48,550 nucleotides of DNA, from assembly GCA_902812335.1 (NCBI GenBank), contig CADDZL010000001.1, forward strand, positions 1 to 48,550, read 5' to 3'. This stretch comes from Chloroflexota bacterium (lineage in GTDB: Bacteria; Chloroflexota; Anaerolineae; DSLN01). Within the stretch, counting starts at the first letter, position 1, and each line of letters begins with the position of its first letter. Positions 1-8,453 of this stretch are shown here, in pieces. Below the pieces are notes generated by a model that saw nothing but the letters and a program-made list of their open reading frames with translations, ran no database searches and was not told the DNA's origin. The position numbers and the translations under genes were made by a program.

Positions 1-116
1 CTGGGATGCGCTGGAGTCGTCCTGGTGCAGAACGTCTGCTGCCGGTGCGGACGGCGATCATGAGCCAGCGATTCGACGCTTTGTGGCAGGCGGCTTACAA
101 GTCGCCCCTAAACTGA
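1..116 (+). CDS. C-terminal end of a transposase (ISKra4-like), cut by window edge
   Basis: An open frame enters from the left edge (codons from base 3) and stops with TGA at 114-116. The 37 visible residues contain GMRWSRPGAERLLPVRTAI followed by SQRFDALW. This pattern (G-x-RWS, GAE-LL-VR, S-RFD-LW) looks like the last residues of ISKra4/UPF0236-type transposases. Only the tail is visible, so neither the family nor integrity can be proved. If right, an insertion sequence ends just before the sensor kinase at 274, and the stretch from 117 to about 150 would hold its right end. No terminal inverted repeat can be paired here because the left end is outside the window. Confidence 0.5.
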   Translation, partial: GMRWSRPGAERLLPVRTAIMSQRFDALWQAAYKSPLN

Positions 117-142
117 AATGCACCCCTACTCATGGCAGGGAC

Positions 143-171
143 TTGCATTCCCCGCCATTTGCGAGTATAAA
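143..171 (+). promoter_or_regulatory. Putative sigma70-type promoter for the kinase/regulator pair
   Basis: TTGCAT at 143-148 and TATAAA at 166-171 are separated by 17 bp, about 100 bp upstream of the sensor kinase start. The -10 matches consensus at five of six positions; the -35 is weaker. It sits just after the transposase fragment, so it could be outward-facing promoter activity from an insertion sequence end. Not tested. Confidence 0.35.
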
Positions 172-273
172 AGACTATCCTGCCCTGGGCTCTGGCTACA
201 CGGTCCCGTAGCTCGTTCGAGCGGCGCGACCGGCCGGTGGTTGATCGGCGCACGGATACGGGGGAGCTAGAGA

Positions 274-1785
274 ATGCATCTGAGCATTCGGCGCAAGATC
301 ATGAGCGGCTACGCCGCCATCGGCCTGCTGGCGGGGATAGCAATGGCTCTTGGCATCTTCAATCTCCACCAGACCGACGAGCGCTATAGCTATCTCCTCG
401 ATCACGAGCAGACCATTGCTCTGCTGGCCACGCGCATGGTGGGCCTGTCGCATGAGCAGGTCACAAACACACGTAGTTATCTGCAAACGGGCGATGATAC
501 ATTCCTCTATCGGCGCCTTGAAGTGCAGAGAGAGATGGCCTCAATCCACGATCAATTGAGCGCGCTGGTGACCACCGAGCAGGACAAGGGACAGCTCGAT
601 AATGCCTGGCAACTAACCACCACTTTTCAGAGTCGGGCGGACGACCTCATCCAGATACGCGACACAGTGGACGTGGCTACCCTACGGCGACTCTATCAGA
701 GCCGAATGGGGTCTGTGGATGGGAAGATGATCGATGCCTACCGCCAGTGGGCCGAGATCAAAACGCGTCAGGCGGCCGATGCTAGCGCCGAACTTCAGCG
801 CCAGACACAATGGGCAATAACCCTCCTGGCTATACTGGCGGCTGCCTCCATCGTCATCGGCGCGCCGCTGGGCGTGCTGATCAGTCGGGGATTGGTGGCA
901 TCGCTGCACCAGGTGCTGGCCGGCGTCGAGGCGGTGGAACGTGGCGACCTCCAGCGCGAGGTCTCCATCAGAAGTGGCGATGAGATCGAACTGCTGGCGA
1001 AACACGTGAACCGCATGCGCGAGGCGCTATTAGCACTGGAGCACCAGCGTTCCGACTTTACTTCGCTGATCGCGCACGAACTGCGCACGCCCATCGCCAC
1101 GATCTACAGCTTCAGCATGTTGCTGAGCCGCGAAGGCCATCTGCTCAGCCGCGATGAACTCAACACCTATCTCGGCGCGGTCAGCCGCCAGGCGGATAAT
1201 CTCGTCAGACTGGTGGACGACTTCGTGACGGTGGAACGACTCGACTCGGGCCGGCTGAGCTACGCTTTCGTACCTGTGCACCTCAGCGCCCTGCTGGAAG
1301 AGATATCTAATGACTTCCGGCGATCTCATCCCGCCGAGGCCGTTACCGTCCAGGCGAGTGATGAGCCGGATGTCGTCCGCGCCGACGCCATGCGTCTGAA
1401 GCAGGCCCTCACCCACCTGGTGGACAGCGCCGTGCATCTCGCTCCCGATAGTCCGGTGATACTGGGCTGGTCGGGCGACAATCAGCAGAGAATACGCATC
1501 ACCATCTCGGACCAGGGATTGGAATTCCCATCTGATCAGATTGAGGCCCTGTTCGCCAAATTCAGCCGTGTCCGCAACGCCAAGAACGGGGCAGTGCAGG
1601 GCAGCGGTCTGGGCTTTTACATTGCTAAGCGCATCGTCGAAGCCCATGGCGGCTCGATCGGGGTTGAGACGACGCCAACCCAGGGTGCGACCTTCTGTAT
1701 CACTCTACCGGCTGTAATCGAGGAAGGGAAATCTCAGGGCCTCCCTCGCGCAAAGGAGCCGGCTAGCAATGGTCACGCTATATGA
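274..1785 (+). CDS. Membrane sensor histidine kinase with degenerate ATP-binding motifs
   Basis: This is a 503-residue transmembrane histidine kinase. One membrane helix lies at about residues 13-31 and a second at about 180-204. They flank a ~145-residue helical extracytoplasmic sensor of the CHASE3/4HB type. A HAMP domain (about 202-255) and a HisKA domain follow, with phospho-acceptor His268 in IAHELRTP. The HATPase domain is unusual. The N box reads LTHLVDSAVH where NLLxNA is expected, so the Mg-binding Asn is Ser. The G1 box is DQGLE instead of DxGxG. Only the G2 box GSGLGFYIAKR is normal. ATP binding may therefore be impaired and the protein might act mainly as a phosphatase or scaffold; that is inference. 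The ATG follows GGGGGAGC. The gene overlaps the downstream response regulator by ATGA, so they form one operon and probably a cognate pair. Confidence 0.88.
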   Translation: MHLSIRRKIMSGYAAIGLLAGIAMALGIFNLHQTDERYSYLLDHEQTIALLATRMVGLSHEQVTNTRSYLQTGDDTFLYRRLEVQREMASIHDQLSALVTTEQDKGQLDNAWQLTTTFQSRADDLIQIRDTVDVATLRRLYQSRMGSVDGKMIDAYRQWAEIKTRQAADASAELQRQTQWAITLLAILAAASIVIGAPLGVLISRGLVASLHQVLAGVEAVERGDLQREVSIRSGDEIELLAKHVNRMREALLALEHQRSDFTSLIAHELRTPIATIYSFSMLLSREGHLLSRDELNTYLGAVSRQADNLVRLVDDFVTVERLDSGRLSYAFVPVHLSALLEEISNDFRRSHPAEAVTVQASDEPDVVRADAMRLKQALTHLVDSAVHLAPDSPVILGWSGDNQQRIRITISDQGLEFPSDQIEALFAKFSRVRNAKNGAVQGSGLGFYIAKRIVEAHGGSIGVETTPTQGATFCITLPAVIEEGKSQGLPRAKEPASNGHAI

Positions 1786-2441
1786 GGAAGATCCGTGTTC
1801 TCGTCGTTGACGATCATACCGTCTTTGCCGAGTCGTTGGCAATGGTCATCAATCTCCAGCGGGATATGGAAACGGTCGGCACAGCATCCACCTGCGCCGC
1901 CGCCTTGGAGAGCACAGCCCGGCTTCAACCCGATGTGGTTCTGCTCGACGTGCTGCTGCCCGATGGCGATGGCATTGACGTTGCCCAGAGTATCAAGGCA
2001 ACTCAGCCCACTACCAAGATCGTCATCCTGACTTCAGCCACAGAGGATGATGTGCTGCTGCGGGCGATTGATGTCGGTGCCAGCGGCTTCATCACCAAAT
2101 TCCGCGCCATTGACGACGTGATCGCAGCAGTGCGTGCGGCTCACGCCGGCGAGATCCTCATCCCGCCCGCGATGCTGCTGGGCCTGCTCAGCCGTCTACA
2201 TCGTCGCCAGCAAGAGGAGAGCACCACTGCCCCACTCGAACCACTCACACCGCGCGAGCGCGAGGTCCTCCAGGCACTGGCGCGTGGGCTGGACAACCGC
2301 CAGGCAGCCCGCTACCTGCAAATCAGCCCCAATACGCTGCGCACCCACCTCCAGAACATCATGGACAAACTAAACGTCCATTCTAAGCTGGAGGCCGTCG
2401 TCCTCGCCCTCAAGCACGGCTTGATCGAGGTCGGTAAGTAA
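1782..2441 (+). CDS. NarL/FixJ-family response regulator
   Basis: This 219-residue two-domain regulator starts within the stop codon of the kinase (ATGA overlap), which implies translational coupling. The receiver domain (1-120) has the acidic pair Asp10/Asp11, the phospho-acceptor Asp56 in VVLLDVLLPDGDG, the switch Thr84 and Lys106. A LuxR-type helix-turn-helix follows at about 154-215, with the typical LTPREREVLQALARG and a recognition helix ending in LRTHLQNIMDKL. It is predicted to bind DNA when phosphorylated by the kinase just upstream. Because that kinase has a degenerate ATP site, another kinase may be the donor. The target genes are unknown. Confidence 0.9.
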   Translation: MRKIRVLVVDDHTVFAESLAMVINLQRDMETVGTASTCAAALESTARLQPDVVLLDVLLPDGDGIDVAQSIKATQPTTKIVILTSATEDDVLLRAIDVGASGFITKFRAIDDVIAAVRAAHAGEILIPPAMLLGLLSRLHRRQQEESTTAPLEPLTPREREVLQALARGLDNRQAARYLQISPNTLRTHLQNIMDKLNVHSKLEAVVLALKHGLIEVGK

Positions 2442-2454
2442 GCACAGCCCTCAG

Positions 2455-2523
2455 TGTCATGCTGAACGCAGCGAAGCATCTCCACCTCGCATGCAAGAGA
2501 CCCTTCACCGCGTTCAGCCGCCG
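2455..2523. repeat. Inverted-repeat element between convergent genes
   Basis: The arms CTGAACGCAGCGAAG (2462-2476) and CTTCACCGCGTTCAG (2503-2517) are inverted with two mismatches and a 26-nt loop. The pattern (GTCATGCTGAACGCAGCGAAG ... CTTC-CGCGTTCAG) resembles the dispersed palindromes of many Chloroflexota genomes. It fills the 97-bp gap between two convergent genes. It may act as a bidirectional transcription end, although no T-run follows. Confidence 0.6.
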
Positions 2524-2538
2524 CCGGTCAAACGACGA

Positions 2539-4167
2539 TCACGGCAGGTTGCCCACCACCTCGAAGCTCTTGAGAATAGCATCCAGCGCGTCGAGGTCCG
2601 CCTCGGTCACGACCTGGACATACACATACATCAAGAACGCCCGGCTCTTCGGTACCGCCGCCAGCCGGATGATCAGGCTCTTGGCACTGCCACAGTCGGT
2701 GAACAGATCGTACACCCCGGTGTACAGCTCATCCGAGTAGTCATAGCGCCCATCATAGGTACAGTTGGAGTCTTTCTCCAGGCTGTCGAGGAACGAGGTC
2801 TCATTGTATTTCTGGGCCATCACCCTGGACGCGGCGAAGAACACGCCCGGCGTCGAGTATGTCTTGTAGAACTCGTCGAGATTGGGTGCGGCCGAGATCG
2901 CTGGGCCGACGTTCTCGTTCTCGGGTGCCCAGTCACGCCCGTCAGTGTCCGACCACTCCACAGGGACTTCCAGCTTGATCGTCTTGGAGTCATTGTAGAC
3001 TTTGACGTAATCGGTGTACTTGGTGCCCGCCCCTACAGCCCCGCCGGTTTCACCCTCGACCTGTTGCGCAAATGAGAACGACACCGCCAGCGGCCGGCCA
3101 TTCAATTGCCCGGCCAGCACCTCCTGGGTATCAAAGCGCAACACCTCCATGCTGAGCGTATCCTCCGGGTCATGACTGCGCAGAATGTCGCAGTAGTCCG
3201 ACATCGTGCCGTCGGTCGAGAGGACCAGCCCTTCGATCTTGGTAATAATGTCGCCGCCCTTCACCCCCGCCTTGTCGGCCGGTGAACCCGACTTCACCGA
3301 GGCAACCCAGATACCCGCTATACTCTGCCCGTCGTTCACGGCTATGCCGTTCACACCGATCGAAGTCACGTCCTTGCGGGCACGTAACTGATCGATGACC
3401 TTGAGCGCTTCGTCGCGACCTATGGCGAAGTACTGTTTGGCGTCCGGGCGGCTGGCATAGTTGATGCCAACCACCTTGCCCTCTTTGGTCACCAGCGGGC
3501 CACCCGAATTGCCCGGGTTGATGGTGGCATCGTGCTCAATGACCGAATCCACCGAGGCCCACTGGGTCTCACCGCTGGCACGCTCCTTAGAGACGATGCC
3601 GCGGGTGAGGGTGAATTCGGGCTCGCCCAGAGGGAAGCCGGCCGCATACACGTCGAGGCCCGTGGCAATCTTGCCGTCATACCATTCGAGATACGGATAG
3701 CCATCCCCATCAATATCAATGACGGCCAGATCTGAGCACTCAGAGACACCCAGGATCTTGGCATTGCGCGGCTGGCTTTCGCCGCCGACCCATACTTTCA
3801 GCAAGGCCGCGCCGGTGACGACGTGGTTGTTGGTCACGGCAATCCCCGATGGATCAATGATGAAACCCGAACCCCGGCCAGCCACGTTCAGTTTCAAGCC
3901 GACCTGCGGGTCAACGAAGCTGCCCTGAGCCTCAATCTGGATGGTGGCCTTCTTGACATCCTCCAGCGAAGAAACCGCGCCGGACTTGGGCGCCGCAGTG
4001 GGGGGCTGCGTGGGCGCTTGAGTCGGCGGCTGTGTGGAGGCCGGGGCTGCGGTCGCCGCTGGCGTGGGAACGGCCGTCGGCGGTGCCGGTGGACTGAGCG
4101 GGTTACAGGCTGCTGCTGTAACGACCAGCAGAATGGTCAACCAGGTGAACGGTGAGTGCTTTATCAT
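2539..4167 (-). CDS. Lipoprotein trypsin-like serine protease with PDZ domain (HtrA/DegP-like)
   Basis: This is a 542-residue S1C-type serine protease. The N-terminus is a lipoprotein signal peptide ending in VTAAAC with Cys21 as the lipidation site, followed by a Pro/Thr/Ala-rich tether to about residue 62. The protease domain carries the triad His115 (TNNHVV), Asp146 (CSDLAVIDI) and Ser221 (NPGNSGGPL). A PDZ domain lies at about 275-345 (IAGIWVASVKSGSPADKAGV...GDIITKIEG). The final ~180 residues form a domain I do not recognise. The protein is probably anchored outside the cytoplasmic membrane, where it degrades or refolds damaged exported proteins. It is convergent with the two-component operon and stands alone. 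The start is the ATG 4165-4167, preceded on the minus strand by GAGGGAGGAGTC, a strong ribosome binding site. Confidence 0.87.
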   Translation of the reverse strand: MIKHSPFTWLTILLVVTAAACNPLSPPAPPTAVPTPAATAAPASTQPPTQAPTQPPTAAPKSGAVSSLEDVKKATIQIEAQGSFVDPQVGLKLNVAGRGSGFIIDPSGIAVTNNHVVTGAALLKVWVGGESQPRNAKILGVSECSDLAVIDIDGDGYPYLEWYDGKIATGLDVYAAGFPLGEPEFTLTRGIVSKERASGETQWASVDSVIEHDATINPGNSGGPLVTKEGKVVGINYASRPDAKQYFAIGRDEALKVIDQLRARKDVTSIGVNGIAVNDGQSIAGIWVASVKSGSPADKAGVKGGDIITKIEGLVLSTDGTMSDYCDILRSHDPEDTLSMEVLRFDTQEVLAGQLNGRPLAVSFSFAQQVEGETGGAVGAGTKYTDYVKVYNDSKTIKLEVPVEWSDTDGRDWAPENENVGPAISAAPNLDEFYKTYSTPGVFFAASRVMAQKYNETSFLDSLEKDSNCTYDGRYDYSDELYTGVYDLFTDCGSAKSLIIRLAAVPKSRAFLMYVYVQVVTEADLDALDAILKSFEVVGNLP

Positions 4168-4283
4168 GACTCCTCCCTCGATTTGGCTTCCCCCCGCCAG
4201 GGGAAGCGATTAGCGTCTCTTACGGCCATACATGTCCGAGCCACAGAAGCTAACGTTCAGCTTAACACGCTCGTTACAGGCAT

Positions 4284-4289
4284 GTCAAT
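4284..4289 (-). promoter_or_regulatory. Candidate -35 element upstream of the HtrA-like gene
   Basis: On the minus strand TTGACA occurs here inside CATTGACATGCC, about 120 bp upstream of the protease start. The matching -10 is weak (TTAAGC or TAAGCT at 17-18 bp). The same 12-mer occurs at the strong pyrG promoter near 45490. Confidence 0.25.
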
Positions 4290-4406
4290 GTGACTCTCGG
4301 ACTACTGTGCTACGATCTGCCGGTGCAGGTTTTGTGCCCAATACGGTATCCAGCCCCGCCTATAACACATGTCACGACTTACTCATGGCAATCGGCATCA
4401 GGACAA

Positions 4407-4489
4407 TCGGTTTTAGTGGAGTGAAGAACTGGCCTCAAAGCCCAGTACCTGGCTTCAGCCAGGTTCTCAGATGCACACACTAAAACCGA
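4407..4489. repeat. Nested inverted-repeat (cruciform-like) element
   Basis: Outer arms TCGGTTTTAGTG (4407-4418) and CACTAAAACCGA (4478-4489) are perfect 12-bp inverted repeats. Between them ACCTGGC-TTCA-GCCAGGT (4447-4464) is a perfect 7-bp hairpin with a tetraloop. The element lies in a gene-free region and contains no convincing reading frame. It could be a miniature inverted-repeat element, a structured RNA or a protein-binding site. Confidence 0.5.
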
Positions 4490-4533
4490 CTCTCCTGCAA
4501 TCGGGCGCGTTAGCGTGCTGGCGCGGCAGGGTG

Positions 4534-4539
4534 TATAAT
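4534..4539 (+). promoter_or_regulatory. Putative -10 element (TATAAT) for the subtilase gene
   Basis: A perfect TATAAT lies in the gene-free stretch 4168-4769, about 230 bp upstream of the subtilase GTG. No good -35 is visible at 16-18 bp (TTAGCG at 4510-4515). The rest of that stretch holds only the nested inverted repeat at 4407-4489 and the hairpin at 4646-4666. Confidence 0.35.
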
Positions 4540-4645
4540 CTTTATAAGCGGTCTGCCGGTCGCCCCCGAAGCACACACGTCCTGTATGTGCTGGAAATGC
4601 CGTTCCTGGCCTAGAAAGGCGTTCTATCGCATAAACACTGGCTTT

Positions 4646-4666
4646 GGGTAACCACAAGGGTTACCC
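4646..4666. repeat. Hairpin repeat upstream of the subtilase
   Basis: GGGTAACC (4646-4653), loop ACAAG, GGTTACCC (4659-4666) form a perfect 8-bp stem. It matches the general form of dispersed GGG-NNCCACAAGGGNN-CCCCTACC palindromes seen in many Chloroflexota genomes. It would lie in the 5' leader of the subtilase mRNA. Confidence 0.5.
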
Positions 4667-4769
4667 CTACCGGCCCCCCCTTGGCAGAGGCGCAATGGTC
4701 GCGCCCGGTGCCCTGATCCGGTGTCGCTACGGTTGGCGCCCCAGCATAAGATCCCTAGAGGAGGTTACT

Positions 4770-7298
4770 GTGAACTTGCGTGTTCGACCCATATTGACCC
4801 CTCTGCTGCTGTTTGCCCTGTTGCTCAGCTTGACACCCCCCCTGGGTGCAGCGGCGGATAAGCCACTGACCAAGATCGATCCAGAATTATGGCAGACCAT
4901 GCAGCGTGACGGCAAGGCCAGCTTCTTCGCCGTCCTGGCCGAGCAAGCTGATACCGGCGCAGCAGCGGCATTGCCGGCCAAGCGCGACAAGGGCGAGTTT
5001 GTCTACCAGGCCCTGCGCGCGACTGCCGACCGCACCCAGGCAGGACTGCGCTCGTATCTGGCAAGCAAGGGCGTGCGCTTCGAGCCCTACTACATCGTGA
5101 ATGCGGTCCTGATCGAAGCCGGCCAGGATGTGTTGCTGGACGTGGCCGCCCGGCCCGAAATCAGCCAGTTGATCCCTAACCGCACCTTCCAGGCGATCAA
5201 CCCCCGGATCACGCCCGCCAAAGCCAAGGCAGCACCCACCACAATCGAGTGGAATATCAGCTTCATCCATGCCGACGCCGTGTGGACGCAGTATGGCATT
5301 GACGGCACGGGCGCGGTCATCGGCGACCTGGACACCGGCCTGGACTGGACCCACCCGGCGCTCAAGCCGCATTATCGCGGCTGGGATGGGACCACCGCCG
5401 ACCATAACTACAACTGGTGGGACGCCACTACCAACGGTGCGCAGAGGGTGCCCTATGATGACCACGGCCACGGCACCCATACCATGGGCACAACCTCAGG
5501 CTACGACCCGGTGGCGGACATCCACATCGGCGTAGCCCCTGGGGCGCGCACCATGGCCTGTAAGAACATGGACGCCTTCGGCTCTGGCCAGGATGCCTGG
5601 TTCCTGAGCTGCTTCGAGTTCGCCCTGGCCCCCTGGGACCTGAACCACCAGAACCCACGCGCGGATATGGCCCCGGATGTGGTCAATAACTCATGGGGCT
5701 ACTGGGGTGGCGGCGTGAACACCTTCTACACGGCCGTCCAGAACCTGCGCAACGCCGGTGTATTCGTCGAAGTGTCCGCCGGCAACGAAGGCTCGAGTTG
5801 CGCTACGCTGCGCTCACCTGCCGACTACGACAACGTGTTCACCACCGGCGCTACTGCCGACCACAGCGAAACGCTGGTCTGGTTCTCCAGCCGCGGCCCA
5901 TCGGACCTGTATCCGAGCGTGATCAAGCCCGACATCGTCGCACCGGGCGAGAATATCAACTCATCGCTGCCCGGCGGCGGCTACTCGGGCCCCACCTGGT
6001 CTGGCACCTCAATGGCCGGGCCGCACGTGGTCGGCACCGTGGCACTGATCGTCTCAGCTAACCCCGGCTTGCGCGGCCAGGTGGCCACCATCGAGCAGTT
6101 GCTGCGCGACACAGCCTACACTGGTATGCCCGACCCGCCCAACCCGGATTCATGCGGCGGGATCATGTATAACGTCGTGCCCAACCACATCTACGGTTGG
6201 GGGCGCCTGGATGCACTGGCTGCGGTCAGCCAGATCGCCCATGTCGGCTACCTGCAAGGCCATGTGACCGACCAGACAACGGGCAATCCTATTCCAGATG
6301 CAACCGTGTCCACCAACGCCGGTCAATCGGTGACCACCGACGCGACGGGCTACTATACCATGACGCTGGCGGCGGGAACCTACAACGTCACAGCCAGCAA
6401 GTACCTGTGGTCCTCTCAGACGGTGACCGGGATCGCGATCGTCGAAGGTTCGACAACCACCCAGGACTTCGCGCTGACGCCTTTGCCCAGCTATACGGTG
6501 CGAGGCGGCGTCCGCAACGCACTCACCCGCCTGCCGGCGCAGGCAACGATCAGCTTCACAGGTGGCCCGCCACCGGTTCATACCGACGCGCAAGGCCGAT
6601 ACTCCGCGAATGTAGCGGCGGGCACATACGTCATTACGGCCACGCCTGATAGTCGCTGCCTGAACCCCGCCAGCAGGACGGTGGCGGTTAACACCAATCT
6701 GAAGCTCAACTTCCCACTGCGACCGCGGGTGGACGGCGGGGGCTACAGTTGCGATGACACGCAGCCGCTGACGTGGATTGATGCCACGACGCCCACAGGG
6801 TTAACGGGGGACGACAGCGCGGTCACACTGACCCTGCCGTTCAGTTTCACCTACTATGGCACGGCCTACACCTCGGTCAATGTCAGCACCAACGGCAACA
6901 TCCACTTCGGCCCGCGCAGTACAGCCTACAGCAACACCTGTCTGCCCACAGCCTCCGGTCCGCTGGCGATGATTGCCCCATTCTGGGATGACCTGTATGT
7001 GGATGCCTCGGCCCATGTGGACCAGGCCACTACAGGCACAGCGCCCAACCGCATCTTCACCATTGAGTGGTACAACGTGCGGCCATACTCGAATGACGGC
7101 TCCCGGATGACCTTCGAGGTCCAGTTGTATGAAACGACGAACAATATCCGGGTCATCTACAACTCCCTGACCGGTGCCTCCGCTCAGGGGCAGAGTGCCA
7201 CAGCCGGCATTCAGAACAGCAGCGGTACGATCGCCACGCAGTACAGTTGCAATGAGGCCGCGCTATCCACTGGCCTGGGGATTCAATACCTGCCCTGA
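4770..7298 (+). CDS. Secreted subtilisin-family (S8) serine protease with Ig-like C-terminal modules
   Basis: This is an 842-residue exported protease. The start is GTG 4770, chosen because GAGGAGG lies 6 bp upstream and a clean signal peptide follows (RPILTPLLLFALLLSL, cleavage near GAAA). An open frame extends further upstream but runs through a hairpin repeat. A propeptide-like region (about 30-135) precedes the S8 catalytic domain, with Asp188 (GDLDTGLDW), His234 (HGHGTHTMG) and Ser414 (SGTSMAGPH); the oxyanion Asn region reads VNNSWG. Two carboxypeptidase-regulatory/Ig-like beta modules follow (about 490-640: GHVTDQTTGNPIPDATV and VRGGVRNALTRLPAQATI). The C-terminal ~180 residues are a beta-rich domain with FSFTYYGTAYTSVNVSTNG. 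It probably degrades extracellular protein. It is monocistronic and ends at a strong terminator. Confidence 0.87.
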   Translation: MNLRVRPILTPLLLFALLLSLTPPLGAAADKPLTKIDPELWQTMQRDGKASFFAVLAEQADTGAAAALPAKRDKGEFVYQALRATADRTQAGLRSYLASKGVRFEPYYIVNAVLIEAGQDVLLDVAARPEISQLIPNRTFQAINPRITPAKAKAAPTTIEWNISFIHADAVWTQYGIDGTGAVIGDLDTGLDWTHPALKPHYRGWDGTTADHNYNWWDATTNGAQRVPYDDHGHGTHTMGTTSGYDPVADIHIGVAPGARTMACKNMDAFGSGQDAWFLSCFEFALAPWDLNHQNPRADMAPDVVNNSWGYWGGGVNTFYTAVQNLRNAGVFVEVSAGNEGSSCATLRSPADYDNVFTTGATADHSETLVWFSSRGPSDLYPSVIKPDIVAPGENINSSLPGGGYSGPTWSGTSMAGPHVVGTVALIVSANPGLRGQVATIEQLLRDTAYTGMPDPPNPDSCGGIMYNVVPNHIYGWGRLDALAAVSQIAHVGYLQGHVTDQTTGNPIPDATVSTNAGQSVTTDATGYYTMTLAAGTYNVTASKYLWSSQTVTGIAIVEGSTTTQDFALTPLPSYTVRGGVRNALTRLPAQATISFTGGPPPVHTDAQGRYSANVAAGTYVITATPDSRCLNPASRTVAVNTNLKLNFPLRPRVDGGGYSCDDTQPLTWIDATTPTGLTGDDSAVTLTLPFSFTYYGTAYTSVNVSTNGNIHFGPRSTAYSNTCLPTASGPLAMIAPFWDDLYVDASAHVDQATTGTAPNRIFTIEWYNVRPYSNDGSRMTFEVQLYETTNNIRVIYNSLTGASAQGQSATAGIQNSSGTIATQYSCNEAALSTGLGIQYLP

Positions 7299-7332
7299 AA
7301 GCGATCGGCTGAACCGGTAGTGTCACCAGCCA

Positions 7333-7367
7333 ACAGGCCCCCTGGATACACAGGGGGCCTGTCTTTT
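7333..7367 (+). terminator. Rho-independent terminator of the subtilase gene
   Basis: ACAGGCCCCCTG (7333-7344) pairs perfectly with CAGGGGGCCTGT (7351-7362) around a 6-nt loop, and CTTTT follows. It lies 35 bp after the subtilase stop and abuts the stop of the convergent gene at 7366. Confidence 0.85.
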
Positions 7368-8358
7368 ACCGGGACAACTCAACAACCAGATAGCGATGGT
7401 CCGAGCCGCCGTCCCGGCCAACCCAGGCCCGGCTGGCCTGCAAATCGGGCGAGTGAAAAACGTAGTCGAGCCGTAGAAGCGGGAACGGGATATACAAGCC
7501 CATGACACGGCGGGCATTAGGAAAGGTCAGGCCGAAGCCCCAGCCGGCCTCGCGGTAAGCATCCCGCAGCAGGGCAGTCAATTGAGCGTAGCCCGGGCTC
7601 TGGTCGGTCAGGTTAAAGTCGCCCACGACGACCAGAGGGCCAGAAAGCTGCCCGATCTGACCCATGAGCGCGTTCAGTTCGAGGTCCTGTCGGCTTAGAG
7701 AAGCAGGGCCGGGGGCTATCTCCTCCAGCACACTGCGCTCTTCAGCCGGTGGCGGCTCCGGTATATGCAGGTGGACGTTGAACAGGTCAAGCCGTTGACC
7801 GGCTACATCCAGGACGAGGTGTTGACTGACACGCACACCTCCAGCCAGAAGGGGAGCTTTTTCTTCACCTATGGGATAGCGGCTGAGCACACCGCTGCCC
7901 CGAAAGCCCTCCTCAGGCGCGAGCAAACGATAGGGATAGCTATGGCTCAGGCGAACTGACAGCGCTTCGGCCATTGCCGGCCTCAGTTCCTGCAAGGCGA
8001 CGATGTCAGGCCCCTCGCGCTCGATGGCAGCAGCCACGCGTTCTGGGTCGGTGTTGCGCACGTGCACGTTAAAGGTCATGACGGTGAAGCGGATCGCGTC
8101 GGCAGGGACGGCTGGCGGGCGTCGTGGCAGAAAGCGGTCACCGTAGAGCACCAGGAAGGCCATAACGGCGACGGCGGTAGCGCCGCGCAGCGGCCATGAC
8201 CGCACCAGCACGGCCAGCGGTACCAGGGCAAGCAGGGGCACAAACAGCCAGGGGGCGAAGTTGACGGCTACCTCCCCCCACCAGGTCTGCCACAGTGTCT
8301 CACGCAGCAGCAGGTAAGCCAGCAGGCCCAGCGCGTAGAGAATGCTGACAATGATCAT
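7366..8358 (-). CDS. Membrane-anchored endonuclease/exonuclease/phosphatase (EEP) family protein
   Basis: From the ATG at 8358 this encodes about 330 residues. Three hydrophobic helices at the N-terminus (VSILYALGLLAYLLL, FAPWLFVPLLALVPLAVLV, ATAVAVMAFLVLY) are followed by an EEP domain. It starts FTVMTFNVHV and shows DIVALQELRP (metal-binding Glu), LDLFNVHLH, VVVGDFNLT (catalytic Asp/Asn) and the terminal GSDHRYLVVEL (catalytic Asp-His). The architecture matches the YafD-like group of predicted phosphodiesterases. The substrate cannot be told from sequence. An open frame extends to 8460 but would overlap the divergent gene and its promoter, so the internal ATG is preferred. It shares its 3' end region with the subtilase terminator. 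Confidence 0.82.
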   Translation of the reverse strand: MIIVSILYALGLLAYLLLRETLWQTWWGEVAVNFAPWLFVPLLALVPLAVLVRSWPLRGATAVAVMAFLVLYGDRFLPRRPPAVPADAIRFTVMTFNVHVRNTDPERVAAAIEREGPDIVALQELRPAMAEALSVRLSHSYPYRLLAPEEGFRGSGVLSRYPIGEEKAPLLAGGVRVSQHLVLDVAGQRLDLFNVHLHIPEPPPAEERSVLEEIAPGPASLSRQDLELNALMGQIGQLSGPLVVVGDFNLTDQSPGYAQLTALLRDAYREAGWGFGLTFPNARRVMGLYIPFPLLRLDYVFHSPDLQASRAWVGRDGGSDHRYLVVELSR

Positions 8359-8392
8359 ACCATCTGACAGAGTGTGCCTTGCTTTGCCACGT

Positions 8393-8421
8393 TTGTCAAG
8401 CCTCCGCACCTGTGCTAAGAT
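8393..8421 (+). promoter_or_regulatory. Sigma70-type promoter for the LysM/ThrRS-editing operon
   Basis: TTGTCA (8393-8398) and TAAGAT (8416-8421) are separated by exactly 17 bp, about 32 bp before the start of the LysM gene. Each hexamer matches consensus well (five of six and four of six). Confidence 0.55.
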
Positions 8422-8453
8422 GACATCGGCGGTTCGCGGGCCGTCCCTGCGGC

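Noticed and set aside
4644-4769. Upstream extension of the subtilase frame (42 codons)
   Set aside because: It is encoded by a hairpin repeat and lacks a ribosome site; the GTG at 4770 has GAGGAGG and is followed by a proper signal peptide.
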